From contig NZ_CP104174.1 in NCBI RefSeq assembly GCF_025200925.1, forward strand, positions 5,456,001-5,520,000: 64,000 bases of DNA. The letters are read 5' to 3'. The notes under the pieces were generated by a model. The model ran no database searches. It was not told where the DNA came from and was given only the letters and a program-made list of their open reading frames with translations. The translations under genes were made by a program, and so were the position numbers. Of this stretch, positions 1-10,869 are shown piece after piece. This DNA is from Bradyrhizobium sp. CB1015. GTDB taxonomy: Bacteria; Pseudomonadota; Alphaproteobacteria; Rhizobiales; Xanthobacteraceae. How positions within the stretch are numbered: position 1 is the stretch's first letter; every line of letters begins with the position of its first letter.

Positions 1-671
1 CAGGTTACCCTGGCCGTTGGACTGAGTGGTCGGCTCTTCGATCGCGATCGAAGCGGTGATGCCCTGGCCGAAGTCAGCCGTATAGGCGACCTGGTTGATA
101 CCGGTCACGTGGTTGGAACCGCCCGGAATGGTATCGGGACCGCCAGCCGGATAGCTCTGCCACGGCGCGTCGAAGATCGAGACGGTGCGGCCGAAGGTGA
201 AGCCAGCGAACTGGATGAACGCATGGTAGAGGCCGAGCGACGGTTGCCCGGTCGAGAAGGTACCCGGATTGCTGCCCGTGACGTTCAACGTATCATAGCT
301 GAAGATCGTGTCAGCATAGGTACGAACAACGCCGTACTCGGTCGCCGTGCGGGTATCGATATTGAAGTCCAGACGAGCGCGGCTGTAGTAGTAGTTCGTC
401 AGACGGTTGTTCGAGCCACCGTTCACGGTGCTCTGGCTATACCTGAAACCGTAGTCGCCAGCGCCACCGAGAATCATGTCAGCGCGGACGTAACCACCCA
501 GCTTGATGCAGGTGTCGGTGCCCGGGATGTAGTAGAATCCCGCACCGTACAGGGAGCAGATCTTCACGTACTCGACCGCCTTGGCCTTCACGGGGAGATC
601 GGCTGCCTGAGCTCCGCCCACGGCGATCAGACCCGCCGCTGAGCCGAGCAAAAGGCTCTTAACCAACTTCA
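1..671 (-). CDS. Outer-membrane porin, rhizobial type (3' end outside window)
   Basis: General diffusion porin of the alphaproteobacterial Porin_2 family, a trimeric beta-barrel in the outer membrane. The start is an ATG at 671 with a strong Shine-Dalgarno (GGAGG) about 7 bases upstream. The first 22 residues form a signal peptide (MKLVKSLLLGSAAG... ending AQA). The mature protein begins ADLPVKAKAVEYVKICS and continues with GTDTCIKLGGYVRAD, the standard start of Bradyrhizobium porins, with a Cys pair in the first loop. Only about 223 residues are present of a usual 480-530; the rest lies to the left of base 1. It is transcribed away from the window, with a long upstream region (672-1406) that probably carries its promoter. 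Paralogues are numerous in these genomes, so the specific porin cannot be named. Confidence 0.93.
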
Positions 672-1406
672 TGTTAAACCTCCAAGTTGCTCTTCAGGGA
701 AGGTCACTGACCGGACGGCCAATTCCCCAACCCCCTCTAAATCACCGCTTTCGGCCCCTTCGCGCCTTCGGACACACCCGCATGAACGCGAGGGACTTAA
801 GCGAATGACCTAAACGGGACGACCTCGGGATGCCCCCCTCCGTCGCTCAGTCACAATTACCGAACGTCCTTGCACACACAACAAGAGAACGCTCCGAAAC
901 GGGCCGGTACAGCGTGTTTTCCAACGGGTGTTGCACAAATAACACGCAGATGTGATCAGACCGCTCTCGCAACGCATTGTTTAGACTGACGTTTTCGGAG
1001 CGGTTCCAAACGCCATCAAAGTTCCCCACATGAGGCGCCGCGCGCGAGACCGCGGCTTGGACCGGCTTTGACGCGCTCGAATCGTGGAACCAGAAGCAGA
1101 CTCAAGTCGGCAGACATCAACCGCCTCCCCCCTGCGCAATCTGACGCAAACAGGCCCCTGCAATGCCTCGGGCACTCTCTATATGAAGGCCTCGGCCGCG
1201 CGATGGATCGGGCCGGACAGCGCGGCGAGCCAGGATGCAGAAGTGCTAGTCCCTCTCTGCACCTTTGAATTTCCTCGCAAATTCAGCGCCACGCCCTCGT
1301 CCGAGAGCAAACCCGCGTTGTTTCGCAAATCACTGGGAATATTCGAACGAAAACACGCGCTTCCAAATTGACCAGCCCGAGCAAATAGATGCATAAGGCT
1401 CGCACC
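672..1406. other. Intergenic region upstream of the porin gene
   Basis: About 735 bases between the porin start and tRNA-Ser. Open frames here are short, lack credible ribosome sites and have no recognisable products. The segment nearest the porin is AT-richer than the coding sequence around it and probably holds the porin promoter and a 5' leader, but I cannot point to a convincing -35/-10 pair. Confidence 0.5.
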
Positions 1407-1499
1407 GGAGAGGTGGCCGAGTGGCTGAAGGCAACGCTTTGCTAAAGCGTCATACGGTCTCAAGCTGTATCGAGGGTTCGAATCCCTCCCTCTCCGCCA
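1407..1499 (+). tRNA. tRNA-Ser (anticodon GCT)
   Basis: Complete serine tRNA with long variable arm. The acceptor stem GGAGAGG (1407-1413) pairs with CCTCTCC (1489-1495), followed by discriminator G and an encoded CCA (1497-1499). The anticodon stem ACGCT/AGCGT encloses the loop TTGCTAA, giving anticodon GCT, which reads AGC/AGT. The T-arm carries GGTTCGAATCC. The variable arm between the anticodon and T stems is long enough for a class II tRNA. It is a single gene with no tRNA neighbours. Confidence 0.98.
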
Positions 1500-1646
1500 C
1501 CCGCCAGCAGAATCCCGGCAGCAGAATCAAGATCTCTGCATTCTTTCAGCGGAAAGCGATCGGTGGCGCCGACACGAGAGTTCCGGGGAAGGATGAGCCC
1601 GGCGAGCCCGCGCGATTCACGCGCTCCTTATATGTATGTAGCCCAT

Positions 1647-1856
1647 CTAGATGCCGGATCGCCAAACCCGCCAATGCGAGGGCAATATCAGCACGGCCTC
1701 GCCGGCCCAAACGTTGAACCAGATGCCGCCCTTGCGCCGGCATGGAAAGGACCAGGGCACAATTCCCGTCTTGTGCAGACGCCCGAGCTCCAGATCGCAC
1801 TCGTCGGGAGCGATCTGAATCGGCAGCCATCGTCCATTCGTAGCCTGGTTGCTCAT
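1647..1856 (-). CDS. Small hypothetical protein, 69 aa
   Basis: Reads MSNQATNGRWLPIQIAP..., is rich in Trp and Cys, and ends in PSHWRVWRSGI. A composition of this kind, with a closing HWR-W segment, resembles small uncharacterised proteins I associate with Bradyrhizobium; this is memory, not a search. No signal peptide or membrane segment is evident. The ATG at 1856 is chosen over an upstream in-frame ATG because the similarity seems to begin there, although the ribosome site is weak. Function unknown. Confidence 0.5.
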   Translation of the reverse strand: MSNQATNGRWLPIQIAPDECDLELGRLHKTGIVPWSFPCRRKGGIWFNVWAGEAVLILPSHWRVWRSGI

Positions 1857-1949
1857 GCCGTCAGATCTTAGGCGGCGGCATGAAAGAGAAACTTGCTTCA
1901 GCGCAATCGAGCCCACCCGTGCGAATACGGGTCAGAGGCGATTCTCACC

Positions 1950-2216
1950 TCAATGCGCACAGACCCAGGCCCTCGCCTCACGCTGCGCGGCGGAGATCTC
2001 GGCGTCCGACATCTGCCCGGCGACTTCCTGGCGCAACGCCACGGCGTCCTTGCGGCCCTTCAGCGCGGCGAGATTGAACCATTTATGCGCGGCGACGAGA
2101 TCGACGATCCCGGAACGGCCGCTCGCCCAATAGATCCCGCGCTCGAACAGCACGTCCGAGAGCGCGCTCGCGTCGACCGGCGTTGCCGTCTCCAGATCGA
2201 AAGTACCCTGAAACAT
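1950..2216 (-). CDS. Small SEL1-like repeat protein, 88 aa
   Basis: Protein starting MFQGTFDLETATPVDA. It carries one SEL1-type helical hairpin (FERGIYWASGR, then DLVAAHKWFNLAALKGRKDA) and a helical tail (EVAGQMSDAEISAAQREA). SEL1 repeats are TPR-like units that bind other proteins; a single unit suggests an adaptor or a remnant of a longer repeat protein. The ATG at 2216 has AAGGGGA 7 bases upstream; a GTG codon directly before it (2217-2219) is an alternative. It is monocistronic, with no neighbour that explains its role. Single-unit proteins of this length are common in Bradyrhizobium (known by recall). Confidence 0.7.
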   Translation of the reverse strand: MFQGTFDLETATPVDASALSDVLFERGIYWASGRSGIVDLVAAHKWFNLAALKGRKDAVALRQEVAGQMSDAEISAAQREARAWVCAH

Positions 2217-2219
2217 CAC

Positions 2220-3133
2220 GCATCCCCTTTGTTCTTATGCCGCCTCGTCCCCCGAGCGCGGCTCCCGTCCAACTCTGATGTGCATGACCCTTCCCGGGAT
2301 CGCGCACTGTTCAACTCTTCCCCATCGCCGTTTGCCGGCTTGTTGGAGGCGATGATGGCGGGCAAATTTGAATGGCAGTTTAAGTATCGCGATGAAGCAG
2401 ACGTAAACGCGACCACGCGGCGCGCGCGGAAGATTCAAGAAGTCCCCGATTTACAGGCACTTCTGTCATTCGTCAGATTCGGTTTACCCTGAGATTTCAG
2501 GACATCGATAACCATCGCGCGCGGTGGCGCGGGTCGTGTGGTTAGAATGTGAAGGGCGGATGCCTGTCGTGGCCGCACCCCGTGCTGTCATTCCCCGCCA
2601 CCGGGTCTCGCCTTCGGCGAGCCCGATGACAGGCTCCGGCAGGGAATCCAGCACGCCGCAGCTTATCGATTCAATCGCTGCCGTCTGGGAGTACTGGGCG
2701 AATTCAACCGGTCAAGCCGGGCGATGACACCGCGAACGGAGAAGCGGCGTACGAAACCGTGCATCAGGCCGCAGCCCGGACGTGCGCCAAGGCAGTTCGA
2801 GCTAGGGCGCGATGAGCTCGCGCGTTTCAGGTCAGTAATATCGAATGGGGGAAAGGAATGCCGGCAATGCCCCGGCTTCAAGGGAACGAGGGCGTCGGCG
2901 AACACGTCAGGACCAGATTCCACTTTGGCCCGAAGGCCTGTCGTGAAATTGCGGAGCCCGTTTGAGGAGAACCGCACCGAACGAAGAAAACTCGTTTCTT
3001 CTGCCGGACCGCGAAAGAGAACGGTCCGACCGTTGACCTGATGTCTCGCCGACACCCTCTATCGTCGACCAGAACCTCTAGGAGGCGCTGATGACGTGCC
3101 GGCTATCTGGAGCCGGCAACTTCAGAAGCGAAG
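2220..3133. other. Intergenic region with degenerate repeat
   Basis: About 0.9 kb without a convincing gene. Roughly 2583-2727 resembles the intergenic repeat with a 'gtcattcccc ... gggaatccag' core that recurs elsewhere in the window (compare 52355-52492), here degraded. A frame on the minus strand at 2663-3055 is open, but its product has no recognisable features and overlaps the repeat, so it is not called. Confidence 0.5.
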
Positions 3134-3226
3134 TTACTTCTTCTTCTTCGCGACCTTGCGGGTCTTCTTCGCAGTCTTCTTCACTGCGCTCTTCGCCTTC
3201 TTCGCCTTCTTCGCTTTCTTGGCCAT
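3134..3226 (-). CDS. Lysine-rich 30-residue peptide, histone H1-tail-like
   Basis: A 30-codon gene, MAKKAKKAKKAKSA... ending KVAKKKK: 16 Lys, 1 Arg and 7 Ala, with no acidic residue. The composition matches the lysine/alanine tails of H1-like bacterial nucleoid proteins, so DNA or RNA binding is a reasonable guess. The start at 3226 is supported by an excellent Shine-Dalgarno (GGAGGG) 5-6 bases upstream, the main reason to treat it as translated. It stands alone between two gene-poor stretches. The topA product in this window ends in a similar lysine/alanine tail. It is below the cutoff of most gene callers. Confidence 0.65.
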   Translation of the reverse strand: MAKKAKKAKKAKSAVKKTAKKTRKVAKKKK

Positions 3227-3804
3227 GTTGCCCTCCGATGTGTGAGATGGCTTTAATCGCTGCGTGCACTCGGGGATCGAATGCACTTCATCCCGAATAC
3301 ACCAACACGAAGAAAAAAACAGCTTCTCGCTTAAAGAAGTGTTGACGCAGCAAGGCGCGTGCGCTTGGCGGGCGCGACGCACGCGCTTCGTACGACGTGC
3401 ACTTGCGATCATGCAGAGCGCTCGCATCGTCGACGTTCGCGAACGAAGCGATTGCACGAAAACACTATGCAGCAAGTATTTTTTCGCACGCACGCATCGC
3501 GCGCGATCGACGCGACGATGCGCATCGACAATCGCGCGGCTGCCTCGCGAAGGCGTTTCGCGGACTCTGAGTCGCGACTTTTGGCAACGAAAATATTTTC
3601 ATGCTTAACGGCGCGGGCGCTCGCCGGAGCGCGTTCGAGCCGCCGTTTCGGCCGAATCGCGCGGCGGCGATTCGGCCGCCGCATCGCCGTCGATCGGGAT
3701 GAAGTTTGCCGTCGAGGATGCGCGCGAGCGTCGCACCGAGCGCCGGAAGGGAGGTGACGAAACGCGACGAAACGTGTCCGTCACCTCGTTCGAATGCGGG
3801 AGGC
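3227..3804. other. Intergenic region rich in CGATCG/CGCG words
   Basis: About 580 bases between the lysine-rich peptide and gatB. Frames here translate into arginine/serine-rich strings caused by repeated cgcg and cgatcg words, without ribosome sites. I see no gene, RNA signature or clean terminator. Confidence 0.5.
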
Positions 3805-5283
3805 TTAGACGCCGAGCTTGGACTTGAGCAGGTCGTTGACGCTCTGCGGGTTGGCCTTGCCGCCGGACGCCTTCATCACCTGGCCGACGAACCAGCCGAG
3901 CGATTGCGGCTTGTCCTTCACCTGCGCCGCCTTGTCGGGATTGGCCGCGATGATGTCGTCGACCACCTTTTCGATCGCCGAAAGATCGGTAACCTGCTTC
4001 ATGCCGCGGCTTTCGACCGTCGCGCGGGGATCGCCGCCCTCCTGCCAGACGATCTCGAACAGATCCTTGGCGATCTTGCCCGAGATCGTGCCCTCGCCGA
4101 TCAGGTCGATGATCGCAGCCAGCTGCGCGGCATTGACGGGCGAGGCCGTAATATCCCGGCCTTCCTTGTTGAGACGGCCGAACAGCTCGTTGATCACCCA
4201 GTTCGCCGCCATCTTGCCGTCGCGGGCGCGGTTGGCGAGCTTGTCGAGCACCGTCTCGTAGAACAGCGCGCTCTCGCGCTCGGCGACCAGCACGCTCGCA
4301 TCATAGGCCGAGAGGCCGAAATCGGCGACGAAGCGCGCCTTCTTCTGGTCCGGCAGCTCCGGCAGCTTCGCCTTCAGCTCGTCGACGAATTCCTGGCTGA
4401 ACTCCAGCGGCAACAGGTCGGGATCGGGGAAGTAGCGATAGTCGTGCGCCTCTTCCTTCGACCGCATCGAGCGCGTCTCGCCCTTGTTGGGATCGAACCG
4501 GCGCGTCTCCTGCTCGATCTCGCCCCCGTCCTCGAGAATCTCGATCTGGCGCCGCGCTTCGTACTCGATCGCCTGGCCGATGAAGGCAATCGAGTTCATG
4601 TTCTTGATCTCGCAGCGGGTGCCGAGCGGCGCGCCGGGCCTGCGCACCGAGACGTTGACGTCGGCGCGCAAGGAGCCCTTCTCCATGTCACCGTCGCAGG
4701 TGCCGAGATAGCGCATGATCGAGCGCAGCTTGGTCACATAGGCCTTGGCCTGCTCGGCGTCGCGAATATCAGGCTTCGAGACGATCTCCATCAGCGCCAC
4801 GCCAGAGCGGTTGAAATCGATGTAGGACAGCGACGGCGATCGGTCGTGCAGCATCTTGCCGGGATCCTGCTCCAGATGCAGCCGCTCGATACCGATGGTG
4901 GCGGTCTTGCCGCCGTCGAGATCGATGATCACCTCGCCCTCGCCCACGATCGGCGATTTGTACTGGCTGATCTGGTAGCCCTGCGGCAGGTCCGGATAGA
5001 AATAGTTCTTGCGGTCGAACACCGAGCGCAGGTTGATCTGCGCGTTGAGGCCGAGCCCGGTCCGGACAGCCTGCCTGACGCATTCCTCGTTGATGACGGG
5101 CAGCATGCCCGGCATCGCGACGTCGACCAGCGAGACATGGCTGTTCGGCTCGCCGCCGAACGCGGTGGACGCGCCCGAGAACAATTTCGCGTTCGACGTC
5201 ACCTGGGCATGGATCTCCATGCCGATGACCATCTCCCAGTCACCAGTCGAGCCCTTGAGAAGCTTGTGCGTGGCCGTGCTCAT
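3805..5283 (-). CDS. gatB: Asp/Glu-tRNA(Asn/Gln) amidotransferase subunit B
   Basis: GatB of the GatCAB complex, which converts mischarged Glu-tRNA(Gln) and Asp-tRNA(Asn) to the amide forms; GatB holds the kinase site and binds tRNA. The sequence shows the N-terminal signature [13 protein letters not shown], the catalytic-core segment [43 protein letters not shown] and the C-terminal YqeY-like tail domain ending [12 protein letters not shown]. It has 492 residues, normal for the family. The start at 5283 is used because its ATG overlaps the stop of the upstream small gene (ATGA) and is preceded by a GGGAGCAGG ribosome site. It is the last gene of the gatC-gatA-gatB cluster, so expression is probably coupled. 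Confidence 0.98.
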   Translation of the reverse strand: MSTATHKLLKGSTGDWEMVIGMEIHAQVTSNAKLFSGASTAFGGEPNSHVSLVDVAMPGMLPVINEECVRQAVRTGLGLNAQINLRSVFDRKNYFYPDLPQGYQISQYKSPIVGEGEVIIDLDGGKTATIGIERLHLEQDPGKMLHDRSPSLSYIDFNRSGVALMEIVSKPDIRDAEQAKAYVTKLRSIMRYLGTCDGDMEKGSLRADVNVSVRRPGAPLGTRCEIKNMNSIAFIGQAIEYEARRQIEILEDGGEIEQETRRFDPNKGETRSMRSKEEAHDYRYFPDPDLLPLEFSQEFVDELKAKLPELPDQKKARFVADFGLSAYDASVLVAERESALFYETVLDKLANRARDGKMAANWVINELFGRLNKEGRDITASPVNAAQLAAIIDLIGEGTISGKIAKDLFEIVWQEGGDPRATVESRGMKQVTDLSAIEKVVDDIIAANPDKAAQVKDKPQSLGWFVGQVMKASGGKANPQSVNDLLKSKLGV

Positions 5284-5582
5284 GTCCTGCTCCCGAGCAG
5301 CGTGGCAGCGATCCGCTCCCACTCCGCTTCCAATGAATCCTTTGCCGCCGGCTGCCCGGCCTGGCGATACCAATAGCCGGCATTGCCGAGATCGCCTTCG
5401 ACGCGGTGCAAATAGGCATGCACCCAGGCGGCCTCACGGCTGCTCTCGTCCTGAACGATTGTGTGCGCGCGGTCCCAGTCGCCCTTCGCCGCCCACCAGA
5501 GGCCGGCAAGCGGCGCGCTCAAGTCCGGCGCGGGCGCCGCGCCGCCGAGGCTCGCGATGAAATCAGCGACATTCACCACCAC
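5280..5582 (-). CDS. Conserved small protein between gatA and gatB, 100 aa
   Basis: A helical protein with [32 protein letters not shown], a [14 protein letters not shown] segment and [13 protein letters not shown]. The [12 protein letters not shown]...WVHAYLHR...[10 protein letters not shown] pattern is shared with small rhizobial proteins found next to amidotransferase genes (recall). There is no signal peptide or metal site. Starts are GTG codons at 5582, 5579 or 5576; the last overlaps the gatA stop as GTGA and has GAGG 5 bases upstream, so it may be the true start. Its stop overlaps the gatB start by 4 bases. This double overlap suggests translational coupling and production in proportion to GatA and GatB. 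Function unknown. Confidence 0.85.
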   Translation of the reverse strand: MVVNVADFIASLGGAAPAPDLSAPLAGLWWAAKGDWDRAHTIVQDESSREAAWVHAYLHRVEGDLGNAGYWYRQAGQPAAKDSLEAEWERIAATLLGSRT

Positions 5583-7048
5583 CTCGCGGGCGTGAAGCGG
5601 CCGGCGGCCTGCTCGATCACCTCGCCGAGCGAGAACAGCGTCTCCTCATCGAACGGACGGCCGATCAATTGCAGGCCGAGCGGCAGGCCCTGCGCGTCCT
5701 TGCCGGCGGGCACCGCGATGCCGGGCAGGCCCGCCATGTTCACGGTCACCGTGAAGATGTCGTTGAGATACATCTCGACCGGATCGGCGCCGCCCTTCTC
5801 GCCGATGCCGAAGGCCGCCGACGGCGTCGCCGGGGTGAGGATCGCATCGACGCCCCTCGCGAAGCAATCCTCAAAGTCCTTCTTGATCAGCGTGCGCACC
5901 TTCTGGGCCCGCAGATAATAGGCGTCGTAATAGCCGGCCGAGAGCACGTAGGTGCCGATCATGACGCGGCGGCGCACCTCCGCGCCAAAGCCTTCGGCGC
6001 GGGTGTTCTCGTAGAGCTCGATGATGTTCTTACCCTGCTCGCGCAGGCCGTAGCGCACGCCGTCATAGCGTGCGAGGTTCGAGGACGCTTCCGCCGGCGC
6101 CACGATGTAATAGGCCGGCAGCGCGTATTTGGTGTGCGGCAGCGACACCTCGACGAGCTCGGCACCGGCGCTCCTGAGCCACGCCGCGCCCGCTTCCCAA
6201 AGCTTCTCGATCTCGGCCGGCATGCCGTCGAGACGGTACTCCTTGGGGATGCCGATCTTCATGCCCTTCACGGACTTGCCGATCGCCGCCTCGTAATCCG
6301 GCACGGGGATATCGACCGACGTCGTGTCCTTGGGATCGTGTCCGGCCATCGAGCGCAGCAGCATCGCGGCATCGCGTACGCTGCGCGCGATCGGACCTGC
6401 CTGGTCGAGCGAGGAGGCAAAGGCGACGATGCCCCAGCGCGAGCAGCGGCCATAAGTCGGCTTGATGCCGACGGTCGCGGTGAACGCGGCCGGCTGGCGG
6501 ATCGAGCCGCCAGTGTCGGTCGCGGTCGCGCCCATGCAGAGCAGCGCCGCCACGGCCGAGGCCGAGCCGCCGGACGAGCCGCCCGGCACCAGCGTCGTGT
6601 TGCTGCCCTCGCGTCGCCAGGGATTGCCGACGGGGCCGAAGCACGAGGTCTCGTTGGCCGAGCCCATCGCGAACTCGTCATTGTTGAGCTTGCCGAGCAT
6701 CACCGCGCCGTCGCGCCAGAGCTGCGAGGTGACGGTCGACTCATACGTCGGCACGAAATTGCCGAGGATTTTCGAGCACGCCGTGGTGCGTACGCCCTTG
6801 GTCGCGAACAGATCCTTGATGCCGAGCGGGATGCCGGCGAGCGGGCCGCCCTCGCCCTTGGCGATCTTCGCGTCCACGGCCTTGGCCATGTCGCGCGCGC
6901 GATCGGGCGTCTCCATCACGAAGGCGTTGAGCACGCGCGCAGCTTCGATCGCGGAAAGATGCGCGTCGGTCAGCTCGAGCGACGTGAAAGTTTTCGCCGC
7001 GAGACCCTTGCGGGCTTCGGCGAGCGTCAGCGATGTCAAATCGGTCAT
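5573..7048 (-). CDS. gatA: Asp/Glu-tRNA(Asn/Gln) amidotransferase subunit A
   Basis: Amidase-signature subunit that hydrolyses glutamine and channels ammonia to GatB. The catalytic elements are visible: Lys in [14 protein letters not shown], the glycine/serine loop [15 protein letters not shown] with the cis-Ser, and the nucleophile Ser in [15 protein letters not shown]. At 491 residues it is full length. Its start codon overlaps the stop of the 70-residue upstream gene (ATGA, 7045-7048), and its own stop lies within the start region of the following small gene, so the whole cluster is translationally chained. Confidence 0.98.
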   Translation of the reverse strand: MTDLTSLTLAEARKGLAAKTFTSLELTDAHLSAIEAARVLNAFVMETPDRARDMAKAVDAKIAKGEGGPLAGIPLGIKDLFATKGVRTTACSKILGNFVPTYESTVTSQLWRDGAVMLGKLNNDEFAMGSANETSCFGPVGNPWRREGSNTTLVPGGSSGGSASAVAALLCMGATATDTGGSIRQPAAFTATVGIKPTYGRCSRWGIVAFASSLDQAGPIARSVRDAAMLLRSMAGHDPKDTTSVDIPVPDYEAAIGKSVKGMKIGIPKEYRLDGMPAEIEKLWEAGAAWLRSAGAELVEVSLPHTKYALPAYYIVAPAEASSNLARYDGVRYGLREQGKNIIELYENTRAEGFGAEVRRRVMIGTYVLSAGYYDAYYLRAQKVRTLIKKDFEDCFARGVDAILTPATPSAAFGIGEKGGADPVEMYLNDIFTVTVNMAGLPGIAVPAGKDAQGLPLGLQLIGRPFDEETLFSLGEVIEQAAGRFTPARWW

Positions 7049-7257
7049 TTATTGATCGGGCTGCAGAAGAACGGAGACAGGGTCTTGTCGTTGGCCGGGT
7101 CGTCTTTTTTGGCGGCGGCTTTCGCGGCCGCCTCGATCTCGTCGAGCACGGCATTGACGGCGACGTTGGGGTCGGCAGCCTTGCCCTGCCGCTCCATCTT
7201 GTCGAGGTAATTCATGTAGGCCTGATAGGCCTTCTCATCGTCGCAAAGCAGGCACAT
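7045..7257 (-). CDS. Conserved small protein between gatC and gatA, 70 aa
   Basis: Begins [20 protein letters not shown] and ends [11 protein letters not shown], with a charged alanine-rich helix between. The N-terminal CxxC and a C-terminal Cys could bind a metal or form a disulfide. AGGTCCG lies just before the ATG at 7257, and the stop overlaps the gatA start. Position and overlap suggest co-translation with GatA. I recall proteins beginning MCLLC...YMNYLD beside gatA in Bradyrhizobium but know no assigned function; an assembly or regulatory partner of GatCAB is only a guess. Confidence 0.85.
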   Translation of the reverse strand: MCLLCDDEKAYQAYMNYLDKMERQGKAADPNVAVNAVLDEIEAAAKAAAKKDDPANDKTLSPFFCSPINK

Positions 7258-7271
7258 CGGACCTAACCTGT

Positions 7272-8712
<1,441 letters not shown>

Positions 8713-8739
8713 GGTTTGCTCACTCTCGTTCTTTCTTAT

Positions 8740-8895
8740 CCTCCCCTGGAGGGGGAGGGTCGATCGCGCAAAGCGCGAGTGGGGTGGGGTGACAGTCCCT
8801 CCACGGTGGATCTGTTCGTGTGGGGAGATCACCCCACCCCGCTACGCATTTCGCTTCGCTACATGCGTAGCGACCCTCCCCCTCCAGGGGAGGGT
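8740..8895. repeat. Large palindromic intergenic repeat (CCTCCCCTGGAGG type)
   Basis: The outer arms (cctcccctggaggg... at 8740 and ...cctccaggggaggg ending near 8894) and inner arms (tggggtggggtga near 8782, tcaccccacccc near 8830) pair to form a long hairpin. The same design recurs at 28026-28190. It sits between two co-directional genes and could act as a terminator or processing site; that role is inferred. Confidence 0.85.
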
Positions 8896-8903
8896 GAAGA
8901 ATT

Positions 8904-9881
8904 CTATGCCGCGACTACCGAATTCCGGCGTCCTTCCAGCAACTGCTCCGCCTCCACCGCGATCCGCTCGACGATCTCCGCCGCCGCTGGAATATCATGG
9001 ATCAGCCCGACCGCCTCGCCGGCGATCACCGCGGCGATGTCGAAATTGCCCGCCGCCCTTGCTGCCGCATACTCGGCCGCGACTGCGGCAGCATTCTGCA
9101 TCAGCTCGACCTCGCGGCCGATCCAGCGCTTCGCATGATCGTTGACCAGGCACCGCCCGGTAAACGGCGCCGGCCATACATTGTTGCGGGAGAGATCGAA
9201 GATGATGCCGCGCACGGTCGAACCCGAGTTTGCTGCGCAGATGCGGCGCTTCGCCTCCTCCGCACCGTTGGCCTCCTGGCTGGCATAGAAGCGCGTGCCG
9301 AGCAGCACGCCGCTCGCACCGAGCATCACCATGGCAGCGAGCCCACGCCCATCTGCGATGCCGCCGGCCGCCACCACGGGAACGCGCCCCGCGGCGAGAT
9401 CGACAATGGCCGGAACGAGATCGACGGTGGTGCGCGAAGCGCCATGACCGCCGGCCTCCGTTCCCTGCGCAATCAGGACGTCGGCACCGGCATCGAGCGC
9501 CTGCCGCGCCATCGCTTCGTCCTGAACCTGGCAGATCAGGCGCACGCCGGCGGACTTGATCTTGGGCGCGAACGGCGCGGGATCGCCGAACGACAACATG
9601 ATCGCATCTGGCTTTGCAGCGAGCGCGACATCGAGAAGCTCGGGCTTTCTAGCGAGGCTCCAGGTGATGAAGCCGATCCCGAACGGTGCACTGAGGTCGG
9701 CGAGCTTCGCCGTCTCCTGCTCCAGCCAGACCCGCTCGCCATAGCCGCCGCCAAGAATGCCGAAGCCGCCGGCGCGGCTCACCGCCGCGACCAGACGGCT
9801 GCCGGCAATGACATCCATCGGCGCCAGCAGGATCGGATGCTCGATCCCCAGCAGCGTGGTCAGCGACGTCGTCATCGGCAT
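8904..9881 (-). CDS. Nitronate monooxygenase paralogue
   Basis: Second FMN nitronate monooxygenase-like TIM barrel, 325 residues: LLGIEHPILLAPMDVIAGS, GGFGILGGGYGE, DVLIAQGTEAGGHG, VPVVAAGGIADGRGLAAM and LGASGVLLGTRFYAS. The GTEAGGHG and AGGIADGRG segments carry the FMN-phosphate contacts. It differs clearly from the neighbour at 7636-8712, so they are old paralogues rather than a fresh duplication. The start may be the ATG at 9881 or the one at 9875; GGAGGAG at 9884-9890 is better spaced for 9875. A LysR gene is divergent from it across about 100 bases and probably regulates it. Confidence 0.9.
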   Translation of the reverse strand: MPMTTSLTTLLGIEHPILLAPMDVIAGSRLVAAVSRAGGFGILGGGYGERVWLEQETAKLADLSAPFGIGFITWSLARKPELLDVALAAKPDAIMLSFGDPAPFAPKIKSAGVRLICQVQDEAMARQALDAGADVLIAQGTEAGGHGASRTTVDLVPAIVDLAAGRVPVVAAGGIADGRGLAAMVMLGASGVLLGTRFYASQEANGAEEAKRRICAANSGSTVRGIIFDLSRNNVWPAPFTGRCLVNDHAKRWIGREVELMQNAAAVAAEYAAARAAGNFDIAAVIAGEAVGLIHDIPAAAEIVERIAVEAEQLLEGRRNSVVAA

Positions 9882-9978
9882 GGCTCCTCCCCGATCTGGA
9901 CAGCGAGACTAGGCGCGACTAGCATTCTCGAAAAATGAATTGTTGCGAACGCTGCAATCTCAAAAGCGAAACGACGCC

Positions 9979-10869
9979 ATGGAACTCAGCGATATCAAGA
10001 CCTTCGCCGCGGTCGCCCGCACCGGGGGCATCACCCGCGCCGCCGAAGAGCTCAACACCGTGCAGTCGAACGTCACCCAGCGCGTGAAGGCGCTGGAGGC
10101 GGAGATCGGCGCGCCGCTGTTCGAGCGGCACTCGCGCGGCATGACGCTGACCGGCGCCGGCAAGCGCCTCCTTCCCTACGCGCAAAAGATGGCGGCGCTG
10201 TCGCGCGAAGCCTTGCTCGCCGCGCGCGACGATGGCGAGCCGAAAGGACCGCTGGCGATTGGCTCGATGGAGACCACGGCTGCGGTACGGCTGCCGCCGC
10301 TGCTCGCCGATTTCCACCGCCGCTTCCCGGCCGTGCGCCTTTCCTTGCGCACCGCGCCGACCGCAGACCTCGTCGCGAGCGTCCTCGACGGCACGCTTGA
10401 CGGCGCCTTCGTCGCCGGACCCATCACACATGACGATCTCACCGCAACGAGCGCGTTCCGCGAAGAGCTGGTGCTGGTGAGCGCGCGGCGCTGGGCTTCG
10501 CTCGCCGAGCTGCGCGCCGGCACGCCGGAGTCGGGTCCGACCGCGCTGGTGTTCCGCACCGGCTGCACCTATCGCCAGCGGCTCGAACAGATCTTCGTCG
10601 AGTTCGGCTGGCCGTCGGCGGCGCGCTTCGAGCTCGGCACGCTCGACGGCATGATCGGCTGCGTCGCCGCCGACATGGGCGTGACGCTGCTGCCGCGCGC
10701 GGTCGTCGAACGCAGCGCGATGAACGGCGCCGTCGCCGTCCACACGCTGAGCCCGTCACATGCACGTGTCGAGACACTCTTCATCCAGCGCCGCGCCGGA
10801 CATGAATACAGTGCGCTGAGCGGTTTTGCCGATTGCCTGAAGAAGGACGAGGACGTCATCGCAGCCTGA
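9979..10869 (+). CDS. LysR-family transcriptional regulator
   Basis: N-terminal winged helix MELSDIKTFAAVARTGGITR, then NTVQSNVTQRVKALEAEIG and PLFERHSRGMTLTGAG, followed by a LysR effector domain. It has 296 residues. It is divergent from the nitronate monooxygenase at 9881, the usual arrangement for a LysR regulator and its target, so control of that gene is likely (inference). The start at 9979 (MELSD) matches the family; an upstream in-frame start would place it inside the shared promoter region. Confidence 0.93.
   Translation: MELSDIKTFAAVARTGGITRAAEELNTVQSNVTQRVKALEAEIGAPLFERHSRGMTLTGAGKRLLPYAQKMAALSREALLAARDDGEPKGPLAIGSMETTAAVRLPPLLADFHRRFPAVRLSLRTAPTADLVASVLDGTLDGAFVAGPITHDDLTATSAFREELVLVSARRWASLAELRAGTPESGPTALVFRTGCTYRQRLEQIFVEFGWPSAARFELGTLDGMIGCVAADMGVTLLPRAVVERSAMNGAVAVHTLSPSHARVETLFIQRRAGHEYSALSGFADCLKKDEDVIAA

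Noticed and set aside
2663..3055. 130-codon open frame on the minus strand
   Set aside because: Overlaps a degraded intergenic repeat, and no convincing ribosome site or family feature supports it.
3264..3757. Open frames rich in Arg/Ser in the cgatcg-rich stretch
   Set aside because: Composition reflects simple-sequence words; no ribosome site and several overlapping frames are equally open.
3706..5376. 556-codon open frame opposite gatB
   Set aside because: Antisense shadow of gatB caused by high third-position GC.
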